Shown: one piece after another, positions 16,807 through 25,927 of the stretch
Position numbering within the stretch: the first letter of the stretch is position 1
Layout of the letters: every line of letters begins with the position of its first letter
IMG/VR virus record: IMGVR_UViG_3300035670_000121
Location: 21,616-85,615 of that record
Origin: a virus
Length of the DNA stretch: 64,000 bases
Reading direction: 5' to 3' (one strand)
Position numbers and translations under genes: made by a program
The notes under the pieces: generated by a model
The model's input: only the letters and a program-made list of their open reading frames with translations
The model's database searches: none
What the model was told of the DNA's origin: nothing

Positions 16807-19211
16807 AAAATTTAAATCTTACACCAAGAGCGCAAAAGCTTATCAAAGAAGCCTTGAAAGTGGCTTTAGCGCATAGAAACATTAGAATCACGCATCTTCA
16901 TTTATTTAATGCGTTTCTAAATCTTAGCAATAATCAAATAGAAGAAGCTTTTCTGCAATTTGAATTAGATGTAGTTAAGATAAAAGAAAAATGCTCAAAG
17001 TTTATAGATGACAACTATTCTGTAACAAATAAAAAGAACAATAAGCCTTCTTTAGCTGATGCAGCTAAATCCATTTTTACTTGCGCCAAAGAAATATCAG
17101 CAAAATTTGATCATAAATACATTGGACTTGAACATATTTTTCTAGCTATGTTTGAGGTTCAATATGATTTATTTCAATTGTTTTTATCTAGTATAGATTT
17201 TAATTTCGAAAATATTGTAGACTATATCGAAAGCAAATTAGAAGAAGATGATTTGATGTCTATTAAAGAAGACATCTCAAAACCAGAACAAAAGATGTCA
17301 GAATCTTTTGATGCTAGAAAATATAAAACACTTAATACATATGCTTCCAGTCTCAATGCACAAGTAATTTCTGGTAAGATTAATAATCTTCATATTAATG
17401 AAGAATTAATTAAAAAGATATCTGAAGTTCTTTGTAGAAAGACAAAGAATAATCCTTTGATTGTGGGTGAAGCTGGTGTCGGAAAAACGGCTTTAGTCGA
17501 ATCGCTAGCTCAAGCTATTGTAAATAATCAATGCTCTGATCTATTAGGATTGAAGCAGATTTATACATTGGATATACCAATGATGATTGCAGGTTGTAAA
17601 TATAGAGGAGAATTCGAAGAAAAGATCAAGAACTTATTAAAAGAAATAGTAAATGATCCTTATATCATCTTATTCATCGATGAAATCCATACAATCATTG
17701 GCGCTGGAAATCCAGAAAATGGGCATGATGTCGCTAATATATTAAAGCCTTATTTAGCTAGAGGAGAAATCAGTTGTATTGGCGCGACTACTTTTGATGA
17801 ATATCGTAAAACAATAGCTGATGATCCTGCATTAAGTCGGCGTTTTCAAATGATCAAGATCGAAGAACCGACAAAAGAGCAGACTTTCGACTTGATTAAA
17901 AATATTAAGAAAGATTATGAAACTTATCACATTATTGAGTTTACAGATGATATATTAAAATTTATTATTAATACTGCTGAAAAATACATTGAAGGTAGAT
18001 TTCCAGATAAAGCTTTAGACATTATTGATCAAGTAGGATCTAAAGCTAAGTTAAAGAATTTTACTAAAACGCCAGAAATGATTAAGATCGAAAGTAAAAT
18101 CATGAAGGCTGCTAAAAAAGATAAAATTGCAAGTGAAAATCAATTTACTCCAAATATCCAATCTCTTTTATCAAAATATCAAGGAGTTGTTGAAAAATTG
18201 GTTAACAAATTAAAGAGTAAAAAATATAAGATTACCGAGGATGATGTTTTACAAGTCGTATCTGATAAAACTAATATTCCTTTTAATGATTTAAAAAAGC
18301 AAGATTTTGAAAAAGTTCAACAAGTCAAAAAAGAACTTCAAGATAATGTTGTAGGTCAAAGTGAACAAATAGATCAAATATATAAATGTTTGATACGCGC
18401 TAAAGCTGGTTTTCGCAATCAGAATAAGCCGATATGTTCAATGTTGTTTGCGGGGTCAACTGGAATCGGTAAAACGATGACAGCCAAACTTCTGGCAACT
18501 AATCTTTTTGTTAATAAAAACAATTTCATCTTTATCGATATGTCAGAATATGCTGATAAAACAGCTGTAAATAAACTAATTGGTTCTAATCCAGGTTATA
18601 TTGGTTTTGATAAAGGTGGTGTTTTAACAGAAAAAGTCAGAAAGAATCCATATTCTTTAATTTTATTTGATGAAATCCAAAAAGCAGATGAAGAAGTTTT
18701 ATTCTTATTATTACAAATACTAGAAGAAGGAAAATTATCTGACTCCTCTGGAAAGATAATTGATTTCTCTAATAGCATTATTGTAATGACCACTAATGTT
18801 GGCGCTCAAGCGGTAAATAATAATTCTATTGGATTTGTTACTGCTAAAAATTCTATAAAAACTGATATTTTAAGTTCAGTAAAAAAATATTTTCCTCCTG
18901 ACTTATTAAATAGGTTAGACGAAATAGTTGTATTTAATCCATTACAAGAGTCTCAAATCAAAGTTATCATCGAAAAAGAAATGAATCAGTTCAAAAAAGA
19001 ACTGAGCGCTAAAAATATTGACATTGATTATTCAGAAGAAGTTATAATGTATGTATTCAAGAAAATTCAGTTTGATAATTTTGGCGCTAGACAAGTAATT
19101 AAAACTATTCAGCGCGAAATTCAAACTTTAATTGCAGAAAAAATATTAGAGAATAAAGAAATTTCTAATATAAAAATTACTGTAAAAGATAATAATATTT
19201 GTGTAACATAA
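16803..19211 (+). CDS. Clp/Hsp100 AAA+ unfoldase (ClpA/ClpC type)
   Basis: 802 residues. Two-ring AAA+ unfoldase. The Clp N-domain repeat occupies ~1-145. AAA1 has Walker A GEAGVGKT and Walker [14 protein letters not shown]2 has GSTGIGKT and [10 protein letters not shown]. The linker between them is short, unlike the long coiled coil of ClpB, so ClpA/ClpC type. In AAA2, [11 protein letters not shown] places an IGF tripeptide where ClpA/ClpX carry the loop that docks on ClpP. No ClpP is in the window, so it may recruit the host peptidase to degrade chosen proteins. Starts within the polymerase stop (ATGA). Confidence 0.93.
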   Translation: MKNLNLTPRAQKLIKEALKVALAHRNIRITHLHLFNAFLNLSNNQIEEAFLQFELDVVKIKEKCSKFIDDNYSVTNKKNNKPSLADAAKSIFTCAKEISAKFDHKYIGLEHIFLAMFEVQYDLFQLFLSSIDFNFENIVDYIESKLEEDDLMSIKEDISKPEQKMSESFDARKYKTLNTYASSLNAQVISGKINNLHINEELIKKISEVLCRKTKNNPLIVGEAGVGKTALVESLAQAIVNNQCSDLLGLKQIYTLDIPMMIAGCKYRGEFEEKIKNLLKEIVNDPYIILFIDEIHTIIGAGNPENGHDVANILKPYLARGEISCIGATTFDEYRKTIADDPALSRRFQMIKIEEPTKEQTFDLIKNIKKDYETYHIIEFTDDILKFIINTAEKYIEGRFPDKALDIIDQVGSKAKLKNFTKTPEMIKIESKIMKAAKKDKIASENQFTPNIQSLLSKYQGVVEKLVNKLKSKKYKITEDDVLQVVSDKTNIPFNDLKKQDFEKVQQVKKELQDNVVGQSEQIDQIYKCLIRAKAGFRNQNKPICSMLFAGSTGIGKTMTAKLLATNLFVNKNNFIFIDMSEYADKTAVNKLIGSNPGYIGFDKGGVLTEKVRKNPYSLILFDEIQKADEEVLFLLLQILEEGKLSDSSGKIIDFSNSIIVMTTNVGAQAVNNNSIGFVTAKNSIKTDILSSVKKYFPPDLLNRLDEIVVFNPLQESQIKVIIEKEMNQFKKELSAKNIDIDYSEEVIMYVFKKIQFDNFGARQVIKTIQREIQTLIAEKILENKEISNIKITVKDNNICVT

Positions 19212-19215
19212 ATAT
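19201..19215 (+). promoter_or_regulatory. GTGTAA-type (late-like) promoter motif
   Basis: GTGTAACATAAATAT directly precedes the ATG at 19216. It contains ATAAATA, close to the T4 late core. It overlaps the last codons of the Clp gene. Confidence 0.5.
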
Positions 19216-19419
19216 ATGCCACTTCCCAAAGTTCGTAAGAAAGAGACAGAACAAGAATTTGTAAGTCGTTGCATGGGTGACGACATGATGAATAAGGACT
19301 TTAAAGATCAAAAGCAACGAGCTGCCGTTTGTTATTCTCAATTTAAAGTTAGAGAGCGTATGAAAGGCGAAGCTAGTTGGGACGATGTTAGAATGGGTGA
19401 TAGTTTAAATCTTTTATAA
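19216..19419 (+). CDS. Small conserved phage protein with [18 protein letters not shown] motif
   Basis: 67 residues starting [20 protein letters not shown], then [15 protein letters not shown]. This short block is widespread in phages, alone or at the N-terminus of prohead proteases and other virion-assembly proteins. Function unknown. It follows the Clp gene by 4 bases and is 1 base before the tubulin-like gene, with its own late-like motif. Confidence 0.78.
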   Translation: MPLPKVRKKETEQEFVSRCMGDDMMNKDFKDQKQRAAVCYSQFKVRERMKGEASWDDVRMGDSLNLL

Positions 19420-19420
19420 T

Positions 19421-20569
19421 ATGAGCGAATATAATCCTCTTTACAATGTCAACGCAAACAATGATGGCAAAAACGATACATTCGATTTTGCTATGCCTGA
19501 CATTCCAGATCCAGTAGAACCAGCACAAGTCGAATTAAAAGATAAAGACGCTGTAGGTTTTAAGTTTGGTTTTATTGGAGCTGGTCAAGGAGGAAGTAAA
19601 CTAGCAGAAACCTTTTCTCAAATTGGTTATGCTAGAGTTGGCGTAATTAATACTGCTGATCAAGATTTAGCAACTATCAATGTTAAAAACAAGTTGAAGT
19701 TTGGCGAGCAACAAGGCGCTGGCAAAAATAGAGAGTTCGCCAAACAAGCATTTATTAATCACAAAGAAGATGTAGTTGATTTTATTAAACAGTCTGTTGG
19801 AACTGATATAGATCGTGTGTTTGCTGTTGTTGGAGCTGGCGGTGGCACTGGAGCTGGTGTTTGTTCAGAATTAGTTAAAACTCTTAAAGAATATCAAACA
19901 ACAGTCAAAGCTACATCTCCATACGTTGGATTGATATTGGCGTTACCTAAGCTATCTGAAGGTAAGAAGGTAAGTGAAAACGCTTATGCTACACTAAAAG
20001 AAGCTTGTAAATTAGTTGAAGATAAAATCGTTTCTCCATTAATTATTCTAGATAATGAAAAGATTAATAACTTATATCCTAAATTATCTGTAAATAAGTT
20101 CTGGCAAGTAGCAAATGCTAATATTTGTGCGTTATTTCATTTATTTAATAATATTATAACTAAAAATAGTCAATATAGTACATTTGATACAAATGATTTT
20201 CGTACTGTTTTAGATTCTGGTATTATGGTGTTTGGCGCAGCTAATATCACTGAATTTAAAAATGAAGCTGAAATTTCTAAAGCTGTTAGAGAAAATCTAA
20301 AGCGTAACGTTCTCTGTGGTGAATTAGATCTAGCTACTGGCAGTGTTGCTGCCGCTGTAGCAATCGGTGATGAAAAAACTCTAGATAGTATTCCTCAAGA
20401 ATATCTAGATAACGCTTTCAATCAATTAAATAGAACTCTAAAAACTAATAGCACAGTTCATCAAGGCATTTATAAAGGCGTTAAAGATGGTTTATCTATA
20501 TTTACTGCTATTGGTGGTATATCAACTCCAAATGGTAAATTAGAAGCGCTTCTAAAAGCTAGTCAATAA
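19421..20569 (+). CDS. FtsZ/tubulin-like GTPase
   Basis: 382 residues. Tubulin-superfamily GTPase expected to form dynamic filaments. GFIGAGQGGSKLAE opens the Rossmann-like GTP domain; the signature GAGGGTGAG (residues ~138-146) is intact; NTADQDL resembles the T3 region; and FDTNDFRTVLDSGIMVFG matches the T7 synergy-loop/H8 area that completes the GTP site of the next subunit. The first ~40 residues are a Pro/Asp/Asn-rich disordered tail. In jumbo phages PhuZ tubulin centres the phage nucleus or moves capsids; this one looks nearer to FtsZ in motifs, so the role could also be interference with host division. Confidence 0.88.
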   Translation: MSEYNPLYNVNANNDGKNDTFDFAMPDIPDPVEPAQVELKDKDAVGFKFGFIGAGQGGSKLAETFSQIGYARVGVINTADQDLATINVKNKLKFGEQQGAGKNREFAKQAFINHKEDVVDFIKQSVGTDIDRVFAVVGAGGGTGAGVCSELVKTLKEYQTTVKATSPYVGLILALPKLSEGKKVSENAYATLKEACKLVEDKIVSPLIILDNEKINNLYPKLSVNKFWQVANANICALFHLFNNIITKNSQYSTFDTNDFRTVLDSGIMVFGAANITEFKNEAEISKAVRENLKRNVLCGELDLATGSVAAAVAIGDEKTLDSIPQEYLDNAFNQLNRTLKTNSTVHQGIYKGVKDGLSIFTAIGGISTPNGKLEALLKASQ

Positions 20570-20586
20570 GTGTAATATTAAACATA
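20570..20586 (+). promoter_or_regulatory. GTGTAA-type (late-like) promoter motif
   Basis: GTGTAATATTAAACATA sits between two genes and directly before the ATG at 20587. Confidence 0.5.
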
Positions 20587-20811
20587 ATGAATAATAATTT
20601 CGTCCCATTTTGTACTTTTAATACTGGAACTACTATTAGTTGCCCAAGCGAAAGAAGCATATATGTCACTGCTGCTTTAGGTAGTATTAGCGGTAGTGCT
20701 GGTGTTGTTTCAGTCGGTGCTAATCAAGTTCTTCAGCCTTCTGTGCCTGTTAAATTTGATTCAAATATTAGTGGCGCTGCTCGTACAATTTTCTATTATA
20801 TTGCTGATTAA
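20587..20811 (+). CDS. Hypothetical beta-rich protein (74 aa)
   Basis: 74 residues, rich in Ser, Gly, Val and Thr, with the look of a small all-beta domain (YVTAALGSISGSAGVVSVGA). No Lys and only three Arg, unlike nucleic-acid-binding neighbours. It has its own late-like motif. It could be a small virion decoration or fibre-associated protein, which is only inference from composition and promoter type. Confidence 0.6.
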   Translation: MNNNFVPFCTFNTGTTISCPSERSIYVTAALGSISGSAGVVSVGANQVLQPSVPVKFDSNISGAARTIFYYIAD

Positions 20812-20850
20812 TTGGTAGAAATTTTGCTTCGCAAGACTTATCATCTTGCG

Positions 20851-21420
20851 ATGAATCTACAAATTTATAAGCCTAATTCGAAGAATACCGGCTGCGCTAT
20901 TAGTTTTCAAATTTCCCAAAAGAACGATCAAGAGCCTCAGTTCTACGTAAATTGTATTGCACAACATTCTTGGGACGAACAAAAGAAAACAGGTTCTTTT
21001 GCAGAGAGCAGGAATAATCCCGCAAAGACTATCGCCATCAAGTTCAATGAATTTGAACTTGGTGAAATAATTAACGCTTTTCAAACAAAAGCTAATTATT
21101 CTGCTTTTCATTCAAGCGAGTCAAACAAGACTCAAATTAAGTTTGGTCCATATGAAAAGAAGAAGGGTACTGGCGAATATACTGTGACTTATACAGCTTA
21201 TGGATTATCATTTATCAGAAATGGAGCTGATACGTTTAAGGTTCCACTTGAACCTGGCGAAATGGTTCGATTAGTAGCTTTCATCAATAAGTTTTATTCA
21301 TTGCTAGACGATACTCGAAAGATAGCTCCAAAGGGGGATTATAAGAATCAAGCTTCAAAAGCTCAAGCTCCAGCGCCAGCGAAGACCAATAAAGTTGAAA
21401 CTGAAGATTCTGAATTCTAA
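20851..21420 (+). CDS. Conserved viral protein, possible ssDNA-binding/PC4-like
   Basis: 189 residues from ATG 20851 (a TTG at 20812 is less likely). N-terminal MNLQIYKPNSKNTGCAISF, then AFHSSESNKTQIKFGPY and a LSFIRNGADTFKVPLEPGE segment form a beta-sheet and terminal helix; an Ala/Pro/Lys-rich tail and acidic end (TEDSEF) follow. Acidic tails are typical of phage ssDNA-binding proteins, and the fold pattern recalls PC4/Whirly-like proteins seen in large viruses. I cannot confirm a family. It overlaps the next gene by 1 base. Confidence 0.68.
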   Translation: MNLQIYKPNSKNTGCAISFQISQKNDQEPQFYVNCIAQHSWDEQKKTGSFAESRNNPAKTIAIKFNEFELGEIINAFQTKANYSAFHSSESNKTQIKFGPYEKKKGTGEYTVTYTAYGLSFIRNGADTFKVPLEPGEMVRLVAFINKFYSLLDDTRKIAPKGDYKNQASKAQAPAPAKTNKVETEDSEF

Positions 21421-23306
21421 TGCGTAAAAAAAGAATTCTTATTCATAGTAATCATTGCAAAATGTTTACCGGATTCGGTAAGCATAAGAAAAATTTGTTA
21501 AAATATTTGCACAACACAGGTAAATACGAAATCATTGAATTCAGTAATGGTTATCCGTGGTCTTCTGATGAGTTGCAGTATACTCCTTGGAAAAGCTATG
21601 GATCTTTACCTGATGATCCTGAACATCAAAAAGAAATAGCTAACGACGAAAGAAAAAAATCAACTGCTGGTTATGGCGGTGAAATGATTGATCGGGCTAT
21701 TTATGAATTAAAACCTGGTATTTATTTAGGAATAGAAGATATTTGGGGATTTAATGGATTTTTTGAAAAGCCTTGGTGGAACAAGATTCATTGTATTATA
21801 CATACAACACTAGATAGTTTGCCTATTTTGCCAGACGCTGTAAATGTCGCGTCTAAAATAAAAAATTATTTTGTATGGGCAAGTTTTGCAGAAAAAGCTT
21901 TACACAAATTAGGTCATACACATGTTAAAACAGTACATGGAACGTTAGATGTTAATAATTTCTATAGACTTCCAGACGATGCTCGTTCAAGACTTAGAAA
22001 ACATTTTAATCTAGAAAAAAGTTTTATAATTGGATTTGTATTTAGAAATCAACTAAGAAAATCAGTCCCTAATTTGCTTGATGGATTCAAAATGTTTGAT
22101 GAAGCAAATCCATCTGCTAACGCTAAATTATTATTGCATACATTTTGGAACGAAGGTTGGGATATTCATAGATTATTAAAAGAAAAGGACATTCCTCTTA
22201 ATAAAGTACTTACAACTTATTATTGTAAAAACTGTTACAATTATCATATCAAGCCATTTCAAGGGCAGATTTTAAAATGCGATTATTGTCAACATCCTAA
22301 TTCATGCGAAACAACAAATATTAAAAGTGGCGTAAATGAACAACAGTTGAATGAGATTTATAATTTAATGGATGTTTATTGCCATCCTTTTACAAGCGGT
22401 GGACAAGAAATACCTATTCAAGAAGCAAAACTTACTGAACTGATAACATTAGTAACTAATTATAGTTGTGGTGAAGATTCTTGTAGCTCTGAAAGCGGCG
22501 GCTTCCCTTTAGACTGGGCTGAATACCGAGAACCCGGTACTCAATTTATTAAAGCTTCAACACTACCTACAAGCATTAATGAAAAATTAAAAATGGTATA
22601 CGAAATGGCTTTTGATGAAAAAGTATTACTTGGTAAAAAATCACGTAACTATGTAATCAATAAATATAGTATTGAAATCGTAGGAAAATATTTTGAAGAT
22701 TTATTTGATTCATTTCCTGAAGTCGAATTTGATTATGAGAAAGTGGATATGACTCCAAATGCATATTTTGAACCCAACAATTCTTTAAATGATAAAGAAT
22801 GGATTGAGTCATTGTATGAAAATCTTTTAAAACGAAAAGATTCGTCTGGCGTTATTCATTGGTTGCAACGCTTGAAGACTGATTTAAAAAGACAAGATGT
22901 ATTAACTTATTTTAGAAAAGTTGCGCTATCAGAAATACAAAAAGCTGAATTTGAGAAAATGCTCAAAATTCTAAATGAAGATAAAAGTCTTAAGAAAATC
23001 GCTTATATTCAACCTGATGGAGCTGAAGAAGTTTTGATCGCTACATCAATTCTTCCTTCTATTCAAAAAGTTTATCCTGACCATAAAATTTATTTCTTTA
23101 CAAAAAGCGAGAATTTCGATTTAATAAATTCACATCCAAATGTTTATAAAACATTATCGTATTTTAATAAATTAGATGATCCTCTTTACCTAGAAGGAAA
23201 AGGCAATTTAAATAAATATTTTGATATTGTATTTGCTCCGTATTTATCAATTAGAAACAATTATTTTAGAAACGCTCAAGATATTTTAGAGTATCAAACA
23301 ACATGA
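21420..23306 (+). CDS. Multi-domain glycosyltransferase: GT4 - zinc ribbon - DUF4214 - GT9-like N part
   Basis: 628 residues. Residues 1-430 form a GT-B glycosyltransferase of the GT4 kind, with HPFTSGGQEIPIQEAK as the donor-binding E-x7-E region; a zinc ribbon is inserted (Cys269, 272, 287, 290). Residues ~455-500 match DUF4214 (IESLYENLLKRKDSSG). From ~525 a new Rossmann fold starts (AYIQPDGAEEVLIATSILPS), like the N-terminal half of GT9 heptosyltransferases. The matching C-terminal half seems to be in the next gene, which overlaps by 4 bases. Likely modifies virion or host surface glycans, or phage DNA. Confidence 0.82.
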   Translation: MRKKRILIHSNHCKMFTGFGKHKKNLLKYLHNTGKYEIIEFSNGYPWSSDELQYTPWKSYGSLPDDPEHQKEIANDERKKSTAGYGGEMIDRAIYELKPGIYLGIEDIWGFNGFFEKPWWNKIHCIIHTTLDSLPILPDAVNVASKIKNYFVWASFAEKALHKLGHTHVKTVHGTLDVNNFYRLPDDARSRLRKHFNLEKSFIIGFVFRNQLRKSVPNLLDGFKMFDEANPSANAKLLLHTFWNEGWDIHRLLKEKDIPLNKVLTTYYCKNCYNYHIKPFQGQILKCDYCQHPNSCETTNIKSGVNEQQLNEIYNLMDVYCHPFTSGGQEIPIQEAKLTELITLVTNYSCGEDSCSSESGGFPLDWAEYREPGTQFIKASTLPTSINEKLKMVYEMAFDEKVLLGKKSRNYVINKYSIEIVGKYFEDLFDSFPEVEFDYEKVDMTPNAYFEPNNSLNDKEWIESLYENLLKRKDSSGVIHWLQRLKTDLKRQDVLTYFRKVALSEIQKAEFEKMLKILNEDKSLKKIAYIQPDGAEEVLIATSILPSIQKVYPDHKIYFFTKSENFDLINSHPNVYKTLSYFNKLDDPLYLEGKGNLNKYFDIVFAPYLSIRNNYFRNAQDILEYQTT

Positions 23307-24496
23307 ATTTAGTAGATAAAATAGCTTTAGATTGTGGAGTTAAAGTTGGAAAACCTTATATAGATAGGCTATTCATGCCTTTGAAAAATCATGACTTTAT
23401 AATTTTTGATACAAGAAGTAAATATTCTCATGGCACATATGATTATTTTGGCGATGTATATGATATTATTCGCGCATATTTAAAACAAAATAATATTGAA
23501 ACATTTCAAATAGCAAATGAAAACTCTCCTCGTTTGCCTTGCGATAAATGTTTTGTAACAATAAATAAGAAGCAAGAAGCTTATCTAATATCAAAAGCTA
23601 AGTTAATTATTTCTAACGAAAATTATAGTTTATATTTCGCTTCAATACTAAATACTAAATCAATAGGATTATATTCTATTAATAATCCTAAAAACACTCA
23701 ACCTATCTGGAACAGAGATTCGCAAATCGTTTTAGAATCTTCAAGAGATGATAATTTACCCAGTTATGGTCAATTAGCAGAAAGCCCCAAAACAGTTAAT
23801 CTAATCGATCCATATCAAATTGCTAGAAATATTTTAAACTCACTAAATATAAAAAATGATTTAAATAAATTTGAATTAGTTCATCTAGGAAAAAATTTTA
23901 ATCAAAGAATTATCGAAGTAATACCAGATTTCACAGCTTCCGCAGAAGTATTAAAAGGAGCTTCAATCAATTTAAGATTAGATTACATAGACGATTTAAA
24001 TCAAAATGTATTTTATTATTGGTTAAGCAACAGAAAAGTAAATATTTTAACAAATAAAAATTTAAATATTAAATCTCTATTGCCATTTAAAAATAATATT
24101 ATTATGATAACAGTTATCATGTCAGATAATATTGATGAGACATTTTTAAAACAGTGCAAACAAAATGGTTTTCGCGTCAGACTTCATTGTCGAGAACCTG
24201 AAAAGATCAAAGATTATCAATATAAATTTTTTGATTGGAATATCGAAAAAGATTTTAAAACAGAATTAAAACTTAAAGGCTTTTCAAATATAAATGAAAA
24301 ATCTTTTTTTATTAGTTCAAAAGTATTAATTTCAAAAGGTAAACAATTTTCTTGTCGAGCTAATCAATTGCAAAACAAATTTCTTGACAAAACCCAAGAA
24401 ACTGTTATCTTCTCTGAAACGTTTGAAGAAGAGTTAGATTATTTTAAAATATACAATGAAAGAGAAGAATCAAGTTTCAATTCCTCAACAGCGTAA
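23303..24496 (+). CDS. GT9-like C-terminal part with an additional unknown domain
   Basis: 397 residues. The first ~170 residues look like the acceptor/donor half of a heptosyltransferase-type GT-B enzyme (DTRSKYSHGTYDYFG, then AYLISKAKLIISNENYSLYF and a SIGLYS strand), completing the fold begun at the end of the upstream protein. The C-terminal ~220 residues are not recognised; they have Rossmann-like strand-helix alternation (NIIMITVIMSDNI). The ATGA overlap suggests co-translation of two half-enzymes. It overlaps the following gene by 41 bases. Confidence 0.7.
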   Translation: MNLVDKIALDCGVKVGKPYIDRLFMPLKNHDFIIFDTRSKYSHGTYDYFGDVYDIIRAYLKQNNIETFQIANENSPRLPCDKCFVTINKKQEAYLISKAKLIISNENYSLYFASILNTKSIGLYSINNPKNTQPIWNRDSQIVLESSRDDNLPSYGQLAESPKTVNLIDPYQIARNILNSLNIKNDLNKFELVHLGKNFNQRIIEVIPDFTASAEVLKGASINLRLDYIDDLNQNVFYYWLSNRKVNILTNKNLNIKSLLPFKNNIIMITVIMSDNIDETFLKQCKQNGFRVRLHCREPEKIKDYQYKFFDWNIEKDFKTELKLKGFSNINEKSFFISSKVLISKGKQFSCRANQLQNKFLDKTQETVIFSETFEEELDYFKIYNEREESSFNSSTA

Positions 24497-25205
24497 TGCT
24501 TGGGGATTAATTGAAGGCATTAATTATATTAATAATGAAGATGGCTCTATTAACTGGAGAGCCATGGTTAAGCCTGATCATTTATTCCCTAATAAAGGAT
24601 GGTTTGAAACAAGAAAGCAAGTAGTACCAAATAACATTGAAGGATTAGGCGATCATCAACTCTTAATCAAGTTGGCTGGAATTAAAGAAGTAGCAAAGCT
24701 TCGTGGTTACAAATCAGTTAAGTACGATATTATTAAGTGTGAATCTAGTTATGTTGCAGTAAAATGCGGTATAACTTGGATTCCAAATTATGAAAGTCAA
24801 TATGAAAGTTATTATGAAGATGTGGCAAACGCTACGGTCAATAACACTACGGATTTTGCTGTCAAATTTTTGGAGACGATTGCAGCTAATCGCGCATTCA
24901 TTAGGGCTGTAAGAAACTTTCTTAACATTCATATTGTCGGCAGCGACGAAATTGATTCATCTAAAAAAGGAACTCCAGCCTTATTTGAAGAAGAAGCTGA
25001 AACTGCTTTACCCTCGTCTCAAAACATGCTAGAAAAAACAGCAAAAGCTCATGGTCTATCTAGCTTTGAAGAGTTTCAGGATTATTTAAGAAAAGCTTGG
25101 AAGATGAATGTTTATCGTAATGAAGAAACAAAAGTTTGGACTTCATACAGCGATATTCCTGCAAAAGAAGCTAGAATTTTAATGTCTATTATTAAAGATA
25201 AATAA
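24456..25205 (+). CDS. Conserved phage protein, candidate Rad52-like annealing protein
   Basis: 249 residues. Conserved core: LLIKLAGIKEVAKLRGYKSV, a beta strand SYVAVKCGITWIPN, then FLETIAANRAFIRAVRNFLN. The order strand-strand-helix with a basic AxxRAxxRAxRN helix resembles the core of Rad52/Sak-type single-strand annealing proteins, but similarity is faint and not proven. Residues ~195-249 form a separate helical piece ending in an acidic linker region (LFEEEAETALPSS). The setting, near dUTPase and recombination genes, agrees but does not decide. Confidence 0.65.
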   Translation: MKEKNQVSIPQQRNAWGLIEGINYINNEDGSINWRAMVKPDHLFPNKGWFETRKQVVPNNIEGLGDHQLLIKLAGIKEVAKLRGYKSVKYDIIKCESSYVAVKCGITWIPNYESQYESYYEDVANATVNNTTDFAVKFLETIAANRAFIRAVRNFLNIHIVGSDEIDSSKKGTPALFEEEAETALPSSQNMLEKTAKAHGLSSFEEFQDYLRKAWKMNVYRNEETKVWTSYSDIPAKEARILMSIIKDK

Positions 25206-25211
25206 TATAAA

Positions 25212-25652
25212 ATGCATAAGCAATATATTTCAATTCCTATTAAGAAGCTTTCTGACAAAGCTACTATTCCTAGTCAAGGCAGTACTGAAGCTGCTGGATA
25301 TGATCTTTATGCAGCTGAAAACGTAGTTGTTTATAGCTTGAGCCGAGCATTAATTAAGACAAATATTTCAATTGCAATCCCTGAAGGTTATTATGGACGA
25401 ATTGCCCCACGATCAGGGCTAGCTTATAAAAATGGAATTGATGTTTTAGCTGGTGTTATTGATTCAGATTATCGTGGCGATATAGGTGTTATTTTATTTA
25501 ATACGAGCACAACAAATGAGTTTCAAGTAAAAGCAGGCGATAGAATAGCTCAAATCATTATAGAAAAATGCCATAATGTTCATTGGGATTTAGAAGAAAA
25601 TCTAGATCAGACTAAAAGAGAACAGAAAGGATTCGGTAGTACCGGAGTATGA
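25212..25652 (+). CDS. dut: dUTPase
   Basis: 146 residues. Trimeric dUTP pyrophosphatase that yields dUMP for thymidylate synthesis and keeps uracil out of DNA. All five motifs are present: AAGYDLYAAE, PRSGLA, GVIDSDYRGDIGV, GDRIAQIIIEK and the C-terminal GFGSTGV that closes over the active site. Normal length. It overlaps the next gene by 4 bases and cooperates with dCMP deaminase and ThyX encoded further on. Confidence 0.96.
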   Translation: MHKQYISIPIKKLSDKATIPSQGSTEAAGYDLYAAENVVVYSLSRALIKTNISIAIPEGYYGRIAPRSGLAYKNGIDVLAGVIDSDYRGDIGVILFNTSTTNEFQVKAGDRIAQIIIEKCHNVHWDLEENLDQTKREQKGFGSTGV

Positions 25653-25927
25653 ACTTAAAACATATTAAAAAAATTATAGACAAGCAATTTAAGATTGCTG
25701 GTATTGATTTAAAGTATGAAGATGTTTGTAATAACCAGATACCTGAATGGTATAGAAAATTAACTTGTACTCAAGAGCAGAACGAAAAATGGAAGAATTG
25801 GACTCTTAAGTATATGAAAGATAAGCTTAAACTTACAAAAGATAAAGCTTATATTGAAACCTCATGGTTAAATTTAAATTACGGACTAAAAGTAAAAAAT
25901 AAAAAGAATGAAAATTCTAAAAAGTAA
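25649..25927 (+). CDS. Conserved hypothetical phage protein (92 aa)
   Basis: 92 residues, basic, mainly helical (WYRKLTCTQEQNEKWKNWTL) with a conserved-looking C-terminal SWLNLNYGLKVK. I have seen this type in several phage genomes but know no function. It overlaps dut by 4 bases and the following IMPDH/GMPR-like gene by 20 bases, so it sits inside the nucleotide metabolism operon. Confidence 0.72.
   Translation: MNLKHIKKIIDKQFKIAGIDLKYEDVCNNQIPEWYRKLTCTQEQNEKWKNWTLKYMKDKLKLTKDKAYIETSWLNLNYGLKVKNKKNENSKK

Noticed and set aside
24384-24411. TTGACA-N16-TATCTT as promoter for the gene at 24456
   Set aside because: The -10 is poor, it lies inside coding sequence and the distance to the ATG does not fit either of the two recurring designs.
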